The notes beneath the pieces are model-generated. The model was not told the DNA's origin and made no database searches. It worked only from the letters and a program-made list of their open reading frames with translations. From Arenibacter sp041392165 (GTDB taxonomy: Bacteria > Bacteroidota > Bacteroidia > Flavobacteriales > Flavobacteriaceae), in assembly GCA_041392165.1 (NCBI GenBank), contig JAWKMN010000009.1, positions 49,072-113,071 on the forward strand: a stretch of 64,000 bases of DNA. The letters run 5' to 3'. A program made the translations under genes and the position numbers. Each line of letters starts with the position of its first letter. Within the stretch, counting starts at the first letter, position 1. Positions 17,034 through 25,483 of this stretch are shown in pieces.

Positions 17034-17537
17034 ATGAAAATTATGCATTTAAGAAAACTTGTATTTACACTATTGCTGGCAACAGGTTTTGTTACCTCCT
17101 GTTCCATTTCCAAGGCGGCAAGACAGGACAGAAGTGTGTTGAGCGGTAACTGGATTTTAAACAGTGTTTCCTATGAAGGGGGGCAGGGAAAATTCAGATC
17201 GGTACTTTTTAATGATTCCGATGCCTCTTGTTTTGAAGGTAGTACCTGGTTTTTTAGAAACAATAATAGTACCGGCAGTTATATCTTGGGCAATGGTGCC
17301 AATTGCGATGGTGCAGAACGCTTTATCCGTTGGTCAGTACTAGAAAGGCCGGGGATGACAAGTCAGTTGCAATTTAAGTTTATAGACGATAAGTATAAGG
17401 ATATTTCCGGAGGTCTGGGATATAGATTGGATATAGAGCAACTAAACGAGCAACTGCTGCGGATGACCTCCAAAGTAGCTGTGGAGGGGCAACCGTTGAC
17501 CGTAGTTTATGAATTTATAAAAAACGACCTACCATAA
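17034..17537 (+). CDS. Lipocalin-like lipoprotein
   Basis: A 167-residue outer-envelope lipoprotein. Its signal is LVFTLLLATGFVTSCSIS with lipidated Cys23 or so. After it the lipocalin-type opening LSGNWILNSVSYEG and a run of alternating beta strands fit a small beta-barrel ligand-binding domain as found in many flavobacterial 'lipocalin family' proteins. Later cysteines (ASCFEG, GANCDGAE) may form a disulphide. The ligand is unknown. The next gene also encodes an envelope lipoprotein on the same strand 152 bases on, and the gap contains a TCATGCC/GGCATGA inverted repeat (17562-17597). Confidence 0.78.
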   Translation: MKIMHLRKLVFTLLLATGFVTSCSISKAARQDRSVLSGNWILNSVSYEGGQGKFRSVLFNDSDASCFEGSTWFFRNNNSTGSYILGNGANCDGAERFIRWSVLERPGMTSQLQFKFIDDKYKDISGGLGYRLDIEQLNEQLLRMTSKVAVEGQPLTVVYEFIKNDLP

Positions 17538-17689
17538 TTAACATAACCTAAAAAGAACTATTCATGCCGATATGCGGATAAATCGGATTTGGCATGATTG
17601 CTGTTCAGAAGGAGGTATCCGTTCCAAGAACTGTTCAGGCGGGTTTTTTAATTGATTTATTTTCAAATAATTACAAAAAAAATAAACGT

Positions 17690-18385
17690 ATGAAAAAAAT
17701 AATAATAAGTAGTTTATCGGTAATGATTATTCTTGCAGCCTTTAGTAGCTGCCAGGCAGTGAAGAACACCAACCATAAACAAAGGGGAGCGGCAACAGGT
17801 GCTGCTGGCGGAGCGGTCATTGGAGGTGTGTTGGGCAACAATGTTGGAAAGGGCAATAATACGGCCTTGGGGGCAATTATAGGAGCAGTGGTAGGAGGTG
17901 TTGCCGGTGGTTATATCGGTGATAGAATGGACCGCCAGGCCGAACGGATAGAGGAAGAGATTCCAGGTGCCGAGGTCACCAGGGTAGGTGAAGGAATAAA
18001 TGTAACCTTTAATGAAGATGCAGGGGTTTATTTTGATACCAATAAATCTGATGTAAAAGGTACTTCTGCAACTACATTGGATAGAATGATAGGAATTTTA
18101 AAGGAATATCCCGATACCAATATATTGGTGGAAGGCCATACCGACAGTGCCGGCCCTGATGATTATAATCTTAATTTATCCAAGCAGCGGGCGCAGTCCG
18201 TGACCAATTATCTTATTACGAACGGTATTTCGGGGGGTAGGTTAACCACCACTTGGTATGGTGAGACACAACCCAAGGCCGATAACAGTACGTCTGCCGG
18301 TAAGGCCAAAAACCGTAGGGTAGAACTGGTTATTGTAGCCAATGAGGCTTTGAAGCAGGAGGCCCTTCAGAACGCAAAACAATAA
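17690..18385 (+). CDS. OmpA-family lipoprotein with glycine zipper
   Basis: A 231-residue lipoprotein starting at ATG 17690; the open frame extends to 17594, but MKKIIISSLSVMIILAAFSSC is a clean lipoprotein signal, which sets the start. A glycine-zipper segment (GAATGAAGGAVIGGVLG, then AIIGAVVGGVAGGYIG) at about 35-75 can sit in or against the outer membrane. The C-terminal OmpA domain (about 105-220) has GVYFDTNKSDVK, VEGHTDSAG and NLSKQRAQSVTNYL with the peptidoglycan-binding Asp and Arg. It anchors the outer membrane to the cell wall. A strong terminator follows 19 bases after the stop. Confidence 0.93.
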   Translation: MKKIIISSLSVMIILAAFSSCQAVKNTNHKQRGAATGAAGGAVIGGVLGNNVGKGNNTALGAIIGAVVGGVAGGYIGDRMDRQAERIEEEIPGAEVTRVGEGINVTFNEDAGVYFDTNKSDVKGTSATTLDRMIGILKEYPDTNILVEGHTDSAGPDDYNLNLSKQRAQSVTNYLITNGISGGRLTTTWYGETQPKADNSTSAGKAKNRRVELVIVANEALKQEALQNAKQ

Positions 18386-18404
18386 ATAAGGCTTCTTTAT
18401 ATAA

Positions 18405-18432
18405 AACCCGATGTATTCCATCGGGTTTTTTT
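18405..18432 (+). terminator. Intrinsic terminator after OmpA-family gene
   Basis: AACCCGATG (18405-18413), a five-base loop, CATCGGGTT (18419-18427) and a run of seven T residues. It separates the OmpA gene from the polyketide cluster that begins 19 bases later, so the cluster must have its own promoter in this very short gap or depend on read-through. Confidence 0.93.
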
Positions 18433-18450
18433 GTATATTTTCAGTACCTT

Positions 18451-19581
18451 ATGTTTATGCATGATTTTGATGTCATTATTGTAGGGGGAGGCCTTGCAGG
18501 TTTAACCGCCGCCATTCACTTGCGAAGTGAAAACTACAATGTGGCCGTTTTTGAAAGTAAGCCATACCCACATCATAAGGTTTGTGGAGAGTATGTTTCC
18601 AACGAAGTGATGCCCTATTTGGAATTTTTGGGAATTTCATTGTCTCTTGCCATGCCCATTAATGAAATACTTCTGAGTTTGGAGAACGGGAACGTATTAA
18701 AGACTAAATTGCCCATGGGAGGATTTGGTCTCAGTAGGCATACATTTGACTATGTTCTGTATAATAGGGCCAAGGAATTGGGGGCAATGGTTTTTATAGA
18801 AAGTGTAACCTCCATTAGTTATGAAAATAACCATTTTAGGGTCGGTTTGGATTCGGGCAGGGAATGTACGGGCAAGTTTGTGATAGGGGCTTATGGGAAA
18901 AGAGGAATGTTGGATAAAGATCTGAAAAGACAGTTTATACAGAAAAAATCCCCATGGTTGGCTGTAAAGGCCCATTATAAATTGAACTCCTTCCCAGATA
19001 ATTTGGTGGCCGTACATAATTTTAGGGGTGGTTACGGTGGACTGTCCAAAACGGAGAGCGGGGCAGTGAATTTTTGTTATCTGGTTGCTTACGATAGTTT
19101 TAAGAAAGAGAAGGATATGGCAGGATTTAATCAAAATATTATTGCCAGGAATCCGTATCTCGACAAATTTTTAGAGGATGCCGAGATGTTATTTGACCAT
19201 CCTATGACCATAGGGCAGGTTTCATTTCATGAAAAAAAAGCAGTAGAAAACCATATTATTATGTGTGGGGATACTGCCGGTCTTATACATCCTTTGTGCG
19301 GTAATGGTATGGCCATGGCAATCCATAGTGCCAAAATGGCCGCAGAATCTATCCATACTTATTTTAAAAACGGAATCCGGGATCGGTCCCAGGTGGAAAG
19401 GGAATATGAATCCCAGTGGCAGCATATGTTCGCCAAAAGGCTTTGGATGGGCAGGCAATTACAAGCTGTATTGCTAAATCCAAGGCTATCCCATATAGCT
19501 ATGGGAATACTAGCCAATTCTCCCTATATTGTAAACAAGTTGATCAAGAATACCCATGGACAAATTATCCGGTGCCAATGA
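18451..19581 (+). CDS. FAD-dependent oxidoreductase (geranylgeranyl-reductase-like) of polyketide cluster
   Basis: A 376-residue flavoprotein. The FAD dinucleotide motif is VIIVGGGLAGLTAAIHL (GxGxxG at about 12-17), the second signature is PHHKVCGEYVS, typical of the geranylgeranyl reductase/UbiH-like branch, and the FAD ribityl motif is CGDTAGLIHPLCGNGMAMA. It could hydroxylate an aromatic polyketide, as SrsC-type flavoproteins do beside type III synthases, or reduce double bonds. It is the first gene of the cluster, and its stop overlaps the methyltransferase start (ATGA). A second ATG at 18457 is an alternative start. Confidence 0.88.
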   Translation: MFMHDFDVIIVGGGLAGLTAAIHLRSENYNVAVFESKPYPHHKVCGEYVSNEVMPYLEFLGISLSLAMPINEILLSLENGNVLKTKLPMGGFGLSRHTFDYVLYNRAKELGAMVFIESVTSISYENNHFRVGLDSGRECTGKFVIGAYGKRGMLDKDLKRQFIQKKSPWLAVKAHYKLNSFPDNLVAVHNFRGGYGGLSKTESGAVNFCYLVAYDSFKKEKDMAGFNQNIIARNPYLDKFLEDAEMLFDHPMTIGQVSFHEKKAVENHIIMCGDTAGLIHPLCGNGMAMAIHSAKMAAESIHTYFKNGIRDRSQVEREYESQWQHMFAKRLWMGRQLQAVLLNPRLSHIAMGILANSPYIVNKLIKNTHGQIIRCQ

Positions 19582-20309
19582 ATTATAAGAGACGTAGTTG
19601 TACAAAAGAGCTCATGGACGACCCGCATTTGGATACGCTTTCGCTGCAAAGGGTCTATGCGGATATAAATAGGGTCAATACCGTTTTGAAAGGTTTTTCT
19701 CTGTCCTTACGGGCCATTGAAAAAATAATGGCAGAAAACCCCCAGGATTCCTATACTATTATTGATGTAGGCTGCGGAGATGGGAGTATGTTGGGGAAAA
19801 TGGCGGAGTTTTATAAGGACAAACCGGTAAACCTGGATTTGCTGGGGGTAGATCTAAATTCCAAATCCATTGCCTTGGCCCAGGAAAATTTTAAGGAATA
19901 TTCCAATATAAGATTTTTGGAACTGGACATTCTGGGGCCGGAAGCCGGGGAGTTACAATGCGATATTCTGCTTTGCACCCTGACCCTGCATCATTTTGAT
20001 TCCAATGAGATACCTATTTTTCTGAATCAATTTGTAAAACTGTGCCGATTGGGGATTGTTATAAACGATTTGCATAGAAGTAAGCTATCCTATCATCTTT
20101 TTCGGCTCTTTAGCCTTATTTTTATAAAAACCAAGATTGCAAAGCACGATGGTCTGGTTTCTATAAAAAGTGCATTTACCAAATTGGATCTAATAAACTT
20201 TTCCATTGATCTGCCCCATGTGGAACACGATATTTGTTGGAGGTGGGCATTTAGATACCTGTGGATAATAAGAACAAAGGGAAAACAGCTGCCGTATGGA
20301 AGGTATTAG
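19578..20309 (+). CDS. SAM-dependent methyltransferase of polyketide cluster
   Basis: A 243-residue class I methyltransferase starting at the ATG that overlaps the flavoprotein stop; the frame is open further upstream, but that would sit inside the flavoprotein gene. The SAM-binding motif I is TIIDVGCGDGSMLGKMAEF at about 55-73, followed by LLGVDLNSKSIALAQ (acidic loop) and LLCTLTLHHF (motif IV). Relatives methylate small aromatic or quinone-like molecules. Position between the flavoprotein and the type III synthase points to O- or C-methylation of the polyketide. It overlaps the synthase start by 14 bases. Confidence 0.88.
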   Translation: MNYKRRSCTKELMDDPHLDTLSLQRVYADINRVNTVLKGFSLSLRAIEKIMAENPQDSYTIIDVGCGDGSMLGKMAEFYKDKPVNLDLLGVDLNSKSIALAQENFKEYSNIRFLELDILGPEAGELQCDILLCTLTLHHFDSNEIPIFLNQFVKLCRLGIVINDLHRSKLSYHLFRLFSLIFIKTKIAKHDGLVSIKSAFTKLDLINFSIDLPHVEHDICWRWAFRYLWIIRTKGKQLPYGRY

Positions 20310-21351
20310 GATAGTGGCAGTAACCAAAGCACTGCCAAAATACAGTAGAAATACTAAGGATATTATACCTTTTGTAGAGAAATGGATGCATGGCCGTGAG
20401 GTAAGGTTTCAACGTAAGGTGCTTAAGATTTTTGAAGGGGCCGCCGCGGACAAACGCTATAGTATAATGAGTCCCGAAGCGGTTTTTGAGGCTACTTCTT
20501 TTGAAGAAAAAAACAAAGTGTATGTCCGTGAAGTGAAGAAGTTGGGGAAAACTGTACTACAGCGTGCCCTTCTTAAAAGCGGATGGGGGGGCGATAGCCT
20601 GGATTATATTATAACGGTGAGTTGCACGGGGATCATGATTCCTTCCTTGGATGCCTATCTTATAAATGATCTGGATCTTAGGAAAGATATTGTTCGTTTG
20701 CCCGTTACGGAGATGGGCTGTGCGGCGGGTGTTTCCGGATTAATATATGCCAGCAATTTTTTAAGGGCCAATCCGGGGAAGAGGGCGGCCATTGTGGCCG
20801 TTGAAAGTCCAACTGCCACTTTTCAGCTCAATGATTACTCTATGGCCAATATGGTAAGTGCCGCTATTTTTGGCGATGGGGCCGCCTGCGTGCTGGTATC
20901 TTCGGAAAAAGACGCCAAGGGCCCAAGGATTATAGGGGAAGAAATGTACCATTTTCCCAGAGCAACGCATATGATGGGCTTCGATTTAACCAATACCGGT
21001 CTAAAAATGATTCTGGACCCCAAGGTGCCACAGACCATTTCCGACCATTTTCCAAAAATTATCCATCCGTTTTTGAAGCGGTACGGAAGTAGTATTGAAA
21101 AAGTGGACCATTTGGTTTTTCACCCAGGGGGAAAAAAAATTGTGGAGACCGTGGAAAATCTTTTTGGAGCACTCGGCAAGAATTTGCACGACACCAGAGA
21201 AACCCTACGTTTATTTGGCAACATGAGCAGTGCTACAGTCTTGTATGTTTTGGAGCGATTTATGGAAAGGGATATTCCGGAAGGGGATCAAGGCTTAATG
21301 TTGAGTTTTGGACCTGGATTCTCCGCCCAGCGAATTTTACTGGAATGGTAA
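20296..21351 (+). CDS. Type III polyketide synthase (chalcone/stilbene-synthase family)
   Basis: A 351-residue homodimeric condensing enzyme. The catalytic triad is complete: Cys142 (TEMGCAAGVSGL), His276 (VFHPGGKKIVE) and Asn309 (FGNMSSATV). The family C-terminal loop is LSFGPGFSAQ. It loads a starter acyl group, extends it with malonyl-CoA and cyclises to a resorcinol, pyrone or phloroglucinol ring. The neighbouring ketosynthase, dehydratase and carrier protein suggest a dedicated acyl starter made in the cluster, and the flanking methyltransferase and flavoprotein would tailor the ring. The product is not known to me. Confidence 0.95.
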   Translation: MEGIRIVAVTKALPKYSRNTKDIIPFVEKWMHGREVRFQRKVLKIFEGAAADKRYSIMSPEAVFEATSFEEKNKVYVREVKKLGKTVLQRALLKSGWGGDSLDYIITVSCTGIMIPSLDAYLINDLDLRKDIVRLPVTEMGCAAGVSGLIYASNFLRANPGKRAAIVAVESPTATFQLNDYSMANMVSAAIFGDGAACVLVSSEKDAKGPRIIGEEMYHFPRATHMMGFDLTNTGLKMILDPKVPQTISDHFPKIIHPFLKRYGSSIEKVDHLVFHPGGKKIVETVENLFGALGKNLHDTRETLRLFGNMSSATVLYVLERFMERDIPEGDQGLMLSFGPGFSAQRILLEW

Positions 21352-21428
21352 GGGCGGGTATGTGCTTTTGTGCATAGTGGTTTGGTTGTTTTATATGTGA
21401 AGTGATAAGTTAGTTAGATGACGGTTAT

Positions 21429-21878
21429 ATGTTTATTATAAATGATATAATTAAAAAATTACCATATAAGGATCCTTTCTTATTTGTTGATAGGATCAAT
21501 ATGGTGAACAATAACGCCATTGAAGGTTGCTATACCTTTAAAGAGGAGGAATTTTTTTATAGAGGACATTTTAAGGGGCAACCCGTTACTCCCGGGGTGA
21601 TCCTTACCGAATGTTGTGCCCAGATCGGATTGGTGTGTTTGGGGGTGTACCTACTACATAAGGAAGAGATGGAAACAGCGGGTTTTCAGGTGGCTTTAAG
21701 TGGTTCGGAGATGCAATTTTTCTTACCCGTCTTACCTTTGGAGATGGTGACCGTAAAATCCAATAAGCTTTTCTTTCGCTTCAATAAGTTGAAATGTGAG
21801 GTTAGAATGTACAATCAAAAGGCGCAGTTGGTCTGCAAAGGTGTTTTGTCCGGGATGATAAGGAATGCCAATATATGA
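21429..21878 (+). CDS. FabZ-like hotdog dehydratase of polyketide cluster
   Basis: A 149-residue hotdog-fold protein of the FabA/FabZ type, which dehydrates 3-hydroxyacyl-carrier-protein. The active-site pair is His47 in YRGHFKGQPVTPGVI and Glu61 in ILTECCAQIG. Both are kept, although the usual LIEAMAQ is altered to LTECCAQ. It lies 77 bases after the synthase and overlaps the ketosynthase start by four bases (ATGA). In this context it probably processes an acyl chain on the cluster's own carrier protein instead of serving general fatty-acid synthesis. Confidence 0.88.
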   Translation: MFIINDIIKKLPYKDPFLFVDRINMVNNNAIEGCYTFKEEEFFYRGHFKGQPVTPGVILTECCAQIGLVCLGVYLLHKEEMETAGFQVALSGSEMQFFLPVLPLEMVTVKSNKLFFRFNKLKCEVRMYNQKAQLVCKGVLSGMIRNANI

Positions 21879-23152
21879 GTAGGAGGGTAGTGGTAACCGG
21901 ACTCGGTATATGCGCTCCCAACGGGGTAGGCCTTTCCAATTTTTATGATTCCCTGCTTAAGGGAAGAAGTGGAATTAGGTTCCATCAGGAGTTGGCCGAT
22001 TTGGGGTTTGGATGTCAAATAGCCGGAAAACCTGAAATACCGGAAAGTTTAAAGGAAACATATTTTACCAAATTACAATTGAAGGGCCTAAACTCCAGCG
22101 GTATCGTTTATGGCGTTATGGCAGGAACGGATGCATGGAATGATGCCGGGCTGTCCTGGGCAGTTAAGGATTGCCCGGATTGGGACAGTGGAATAATTTT
22201 TGGTACCGGGATATTGGGAATAGACAAGCTACGGGAATCCATATATTTAATAGATGATAACAACGTTCGCCGTTTGGGAAGTAATTCCGTAATGCAGACT
22301 ATGGCCAGTGGCATCAGCGCTTATTTAGGCGGAATTTTGGGTTGTGGTAATCAGGTGACTACCAATTCTTCGGCCTGTGCAACGGGTACGGAAGGGGTAA
22401 TTTTGGGAATGGAGCGCATAAGGGCGGGAAAAGCGGAGAGGATGTTGGTAGGGAGTTGTAACGATAGTGGCCCGTATATATGGGGCGGTTTTGATGCTAT
22501 GCGTATATTGCCCTCCAGTTTTAATGATAATCCGCAAGAGGCCAGTAGGCCCATGAGTGCCAGTGCCACCGGATTTGTTCCGGGAAGTGGGGCAGGAGCC
22601 ATGGTATTGGAATCGTTGGATAGTGCATTGGGAAGAGGGGCCAAAATATACGCCGAGGTTTTGGGAGGCGCTGTAAATAGTGGTGGACAACGTGGAATGG
22701 GCAGTATGACGGCTCCGAATAGCTTGGCAGTACAGAAATGTATTCTAGAAGCTGTTAAGGATGCAGGGATTGAAAAATATGAAGTGGATGTTATTAACGG
22801 ACATCTAACGGCAACCTCCAAAGATGTGGAAGAAATTAAAAATTGGAGCGAGGCCTTGGGACGGACAGGTAAGGATTTTCCGTTCATAAACGCTACAAAG
22901 GGGCTGGTAGGCCATTGCCTGGCCGCTTCTGGAAGTGTGGAATGTGTGGCTGCCCTGTTGCAATACCGGAAGGGTCTGGTTTTTGGGAACCGAAATTGTC
23001 ATGACCTTCATCCTGAAATCCTCAATTTGGTAGCTCCTTCCAGAATACCCTTAAAAACAATTTTCCATAGGCCTAAAATAATAGCAAAAGCAAGTTTTGG
23101 ATTTGGAGATGTAAATGCCTGTGTTATCTTTAAGGATTATAAAGACGTGTAA
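21875..23152 (+). CDS. Divergent beta-ketoacyl-ACP synthase of polyketide cluster
   Basis: A 425-residue FabF/KAS II-type thiolase-fold enzyme. The nucleophile is Cys168 (NSSACATGTEG), with histidines His310 (NGHLTATSKD) and His347 (KGLVGHCLAASG). The first His block reads NGHLTAT instead of the common NAHGTST, marking a specialised clade; all three catalytic residues are still present. It condenses acyl groups with malonyl-carrier protein. Its start overlaps the dehydratase stop and the carrier protein begins 2 bases after its own stop, so these three genes are a tightly coupled unit. Confidence 0.92.
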   Translation: MSRRVVVTGLGICAPNGVGLSNFYDSLLKGRSGIRFHQELADLGFGCQIAGKPEIPESLKETYFTKLQLKGLNSSGIVYGVMAGTDAWNDAGLSWAVKDCPDWDSGIIFGTGILGIDKLRESIYLIDDNNVRRLGSNSVMQTMASGISAYLGGILGCGNQVTTNSSACATGTEGVILGMERIRAGKAERMLVGSCNDSGPYIWGGFDAMRILPSSFNDNPQEASRPMSASATGFVPGSGAGAMVLESLDSALGRGAKIYAEVLGGAVNSGGQRGMGSMTAPNSLAVQKCILEAVKDAGIEKYEVDVINGHLTATSKDVEEIKNWSEALGRTGKDFPFINATKGLVGHCLAASGSVECVAALLQYRKGLVFGNRNCHDLHPEILNLVAPSRIPLKTIFHRPKIIAKASFGFGDVNACVIFKDYKDV

Positions 23153-23154
23153 CC

Positions 23155-23412
23155 ATGGATAATGATCAGCATTTTGGGCAACTGAAGGATATCGTTACGA
23201 TGTACCTTCCAGAAGATGTCCCCAACGGGGCTATTGGGATGGATAGTAATTTTATTCAGGAACTCAATATCAATTCGGCAAATTTAGTGGATATTGTTTT
23301 GGATGTAGAGGACGCCTTTGGAATACGTTTGGAAAATGAGGATATGGACAGGATGCAGACCATAAGGGATGCCCTGAATATCATAACCCAAAAATTAAAG
23401 GATAAAAAATAA
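23155..23412 (+). CDS. Acyl carrier protein of polyketide cluster
   Basis: An 85-residue carrier protein with four-helix pattern. The phosphopantetheine serine is most likely Ser41 in ELNINSANLVDIV, where the usual DSL is replaced by NSA. The downstream helix II, VLDVEDAFGIRLENED, is standard. It differs enough from a housekeeping AcpP to suggest a dedicated carrier for the adjacent ketosynthase, which ends two bases before it. It is the last gene of the cluster; the TerC gene beyond converges from the other strand with only 24 bases between. Confidence 0.9.
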   Translation: MDNDQHFGQLKDIVTMYLPEDVPNGAIGMDSNFIQELNINSANLVDIVLDVEDAFGIRLENEDMDRMQTIRDALNIITQKLKDKK

Positions 23413-23436
23413 CCGGATCCTTGCCCCCAAGGTAGT

Positions 23437-24381
23437 TTATTCTGTTCTTTCTTTCGGGGTGAATAATGAGGAAAGTACCCCGCCCACCAAGGATACCGAG
23501 ATTACTGTAAGGGAAACCCACTCCGGGATTTCAATATGATGGGAGAACAACATTTTTAATCCTACAAAGGCCAGAATTACCACTAGGCTATAGTTAATGT
23601 ACCTAAATTTCTCCAACATTCGGGAAATCAGAAAATACATGGATCTTAATCCCAATATGGCCAGTATATTGGAACTGAAAACAATAAAGGGATCGGCCGT
23701 AATGGCCAATATGGCAGGGATACTGTCCAACGCAAAAAGAATATCCGTAAGTTCAATGATCATCAGGGCAATAAAAAGAGGGGTGGCCGCCTTGACCCCC
23801 ATACGCTTTACAAAAAAATCATGGCCTTGAATAGTTGAGGTTATGGGATAAAACTTTTTCAACCTCTTGAAAACGAACGATTTTTTTGGGTCGAAGTCGC
23901 TATTGTCGGACCTCAGCATCTTAAAGGCCGTGTACAACAGAAATACTCCAAAGACATAAATGATCCAATCGAATTTGGTAATCAGGGCAACCCCGAATAG
24001 GATCATTACGGCCCTGAAAAAGATGGCCCCCAATATACCCCAGAACAATACCCTGTGCTGGTAAATGGCCGGAATCTTGAAAGCGCCAAATATTACGGCA
24101 ATTACAAAAATATTATCCACGCTTAGGGATAGTTCGATCAAATATCCGGTAATATATTTTAAGACCGCATCATTAGGGGTCAATGCCGTAGGGTTGTCAA
24201 TGATCTCATTGGAGAACAACCAATAAATAACACCGCTAAAGCTCAGGGCCACGGTAACCCATATGGCAGTCCATATTCCTGCTTCCCTGGATTTTATTAC
24301 ATGTTCGTGTTTATGGAATACACCTAGATCCAGCGCTAAAAAAATAATGATAAGACCAATAAATAATCCCCAGACCAACAT
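23437..24381 (-). CDS. TerC-family membrane protein (Alx-like)
   Basis: A 314-residue polytopic membrane protein of the TerC/Alx family, implicated in metal (manganese) export and stress. The typical acidic motif pair is visible: ELSLSVDNIFVIAVIF near 85-100 and ELTDILFALDSIPAILAIT near 205-225, with the aspartates inside membrane helices. Eight or nine hydrophobic segments are seen. Length fits the Alx subgroup better than the shorter TerC at 52506-53315. It is apparently monocistronic and converges with the polyketide cluster. The 242 bases upstream hold its presumed promoter and no other gene. Confidence 0.9.
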   Translation of the reverse strand: MLVWGLFIGLIIIFLALDLGVFHKHEHVIKSREAGIWTAIWVTVALSFSGVIYWLFSNEIIDNPTALTPNDAVLKYITGYLIELSLSVDNIFVIAVIFGAFKIPAIYQHRVLFWGILGAIFFRAVMILFGVALITKFDWIIYVFGVFLLYTAFKMLRSDNSDFDPKKSFVFKRLKKFYPITSTIQGHDFFVKRMGVKAATPLFIALMIIELTDILFALDSIPAILAITADPFIVFSSNILAILGLRSMYFLISRMLEKFRYINYSLVVILAFVGLKMLFSHHIEIPEWVSLTVISVSLVGGVLSSLFTPKERTE

Positions 24382-24623
24382 ACACTATCTGATTTAAAAG
24401 CGCAAATGTAAGTAGGATTTTTAAATCGTTAGTGGTGCCAACAAATATTCTTTTTTATGGAAAATAGTGGCCGGTTCTGCCAGCTTAATAGGGGACTGAA
24501 AAATACTTGGGCAAAAATCGATACAATCACCAAGAAATGCGGTATATGGTAAAACCAAACCGGAATATGGGGGCAATAGGGTAGATAAAATGTTATAACT
24601 TTAAGGAGACACTTTTTTGAAAC

Positions 24624-24971
24624 ATGATTAAAGATATGTACAAAGCTGTTTTAGTATTTGTTATGATGCTTTTCTGGGCGGATGGTAGCACCCAATCCGA
24701 AAAGAAGGATACTTTGGGAAAAAAGCTGAAAGTGCAAAGATGGACGGTACTGGAGAAGTATGAGCCGGACATGATATTATCTGCCCAAGATCGTATGGAC
24801 TTAAAGAAAAAGCGCATCGTTGAAACAAAAAGAAGGCGGGGCATTTTGGATACGTTGGATATCCCGGATCGCAAAAGAAAAAAACTGTTAAAGGATTTGT
24901 ATAGGAATCCGTTTTCGGAGAGATTGCTGAAAACTTTGGCAGATGCCAAATTTGAGGATGAAAGGGATTGA
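24624..24971 (+). CDS. Small exported basic protein, unknown
   Basis: A 115-residue protein I do not recognise. The N-terminus (YKAVLVFVMMLFWADGSTQS, about 6-25) looks like a signal peptide, and the mature part is very rich in Lys, Arg, Asp and Glu, with the segment RRGILDTLDIPDRKRKKLLKDLY. No enzymatic motif is visible. It stands alone on the plus strand, 24-36 bases before a terminator that mainly serves the opposite strand. The antisense open frames here are shadows. Confidence 0.6.
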   Translation: MIKDMYKAVLVFVMMLFWADGSTQSEKKDTLGKKLKVQRWTVLEKYEPDMILSAQDRMDLKKKRIVETKRRRGILDTLDIPDRKRKKLLKDLYRNPFSERLLKTLADAKFEDERD

Positions 24972-25007
24972 ATATCTGAAAATTTAGAAACTTATTTAAG
25001 TTTGGGC

Positions 25008-25046
25008 AAAAAAAAGCCCCTCGAAGATGCTGTTTTTTCAAGGGGC
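25008..25046 (-). terminator. Intrinsic terminator after HPF gene
   Basis: Read leftward, GCCCCTTGA (25046-25038) pairs with TCGAGGGGC (25024-25016) through one G-U pair, and eight T residues follow (A tract 25008-25015 on the plus strand). It ends the leftward HPF transcript, whose stop is at 25078. The plus-strand side has only a weak T-rich tail, so termination of the 24624 gene here is uncertain. Confidence 0.85.
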
Positions 25047-25077
25047 ATTCTTGTTTTTCCAACTTTTCGAAATTAAG

Positions 25078-25380
25078 TCAATGGGCCTTCATTTTGCCTT
25101 TTCTTTTTTCCAATTGCCGTTCCAGTTCTTCTACGGAAGCTGCAATGGCCATTTCAAATTTAGCATTGTTGGATTCTGCAAATAATCTTGGGCCCGGGGC
25201 ACTGAGCCTTATGTTGCATATCAATCCGGTATTGGGTGTGGAAGTGTTCTCTTTTTTAAAGAAAACATCCGCGCGCACTATAAAATCATATTTGTCTTCC
25301 AGTTTTTCTAACTTCCTGGTAGCCAACTCCTCTAGACGGGCACTGGCTTTTACATCATCATATTCAAAATTGATATTCAT
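25078..25380 (-). CDS. hpf: Ribosome hibernation-promoting factor (short HPF/RaiA)
   Basis: A 100-residue member of the HPF/YfiA/RaiA family, which binds the 30S subunit in stationary phase and inactivates ribosomes. The fold order is visible: strand MNINFEYDDVKAS, helix LEELATRKLEKLEDKYD, strands VRADVFFKK and CNIRLSAPG, and a final helix MAIAASVEELERQLEKRKGK rich in Lys/Arg for rRNA contacts. There is no C-terminal dimerisation domain, so it is the short form. It is monocistronic with its own terminator. Confidence 0.92.
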   Translation of the reverse strand: MNINFEYDDVKASARLEELATRKLEKLEDKYDFIVRADVFFKKENTSTPNTGLICNIRLSAPGPRLFAESNNAKFEMAIAASVEELERQLEKRKGKMKAH

Positions 25381-25483
25381 ATTTAATAATTTTTAGTTAA
25401 CAGACTTCAGTAGGTTCATATTAATTTCGGAAATTAAGTTAGTCTTTATTTTTAATAAACCCAAGGGAGTTCCCGGTAAATTC

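Noticed and set aside
17594..17689. N-terminal extension of the OmpA lipoprotein
   Set aside because: The extension would place a lipoprotein signal 32 residues inside the protein; the ATG at 17690 begins that signal exactly.
22351..22887. 178-residue frame antisense to the ketosynthase
   Set aside because: The plus strand encodes a complete ketosynthase with catalytic residues; the antisense frame is a composition shadow.
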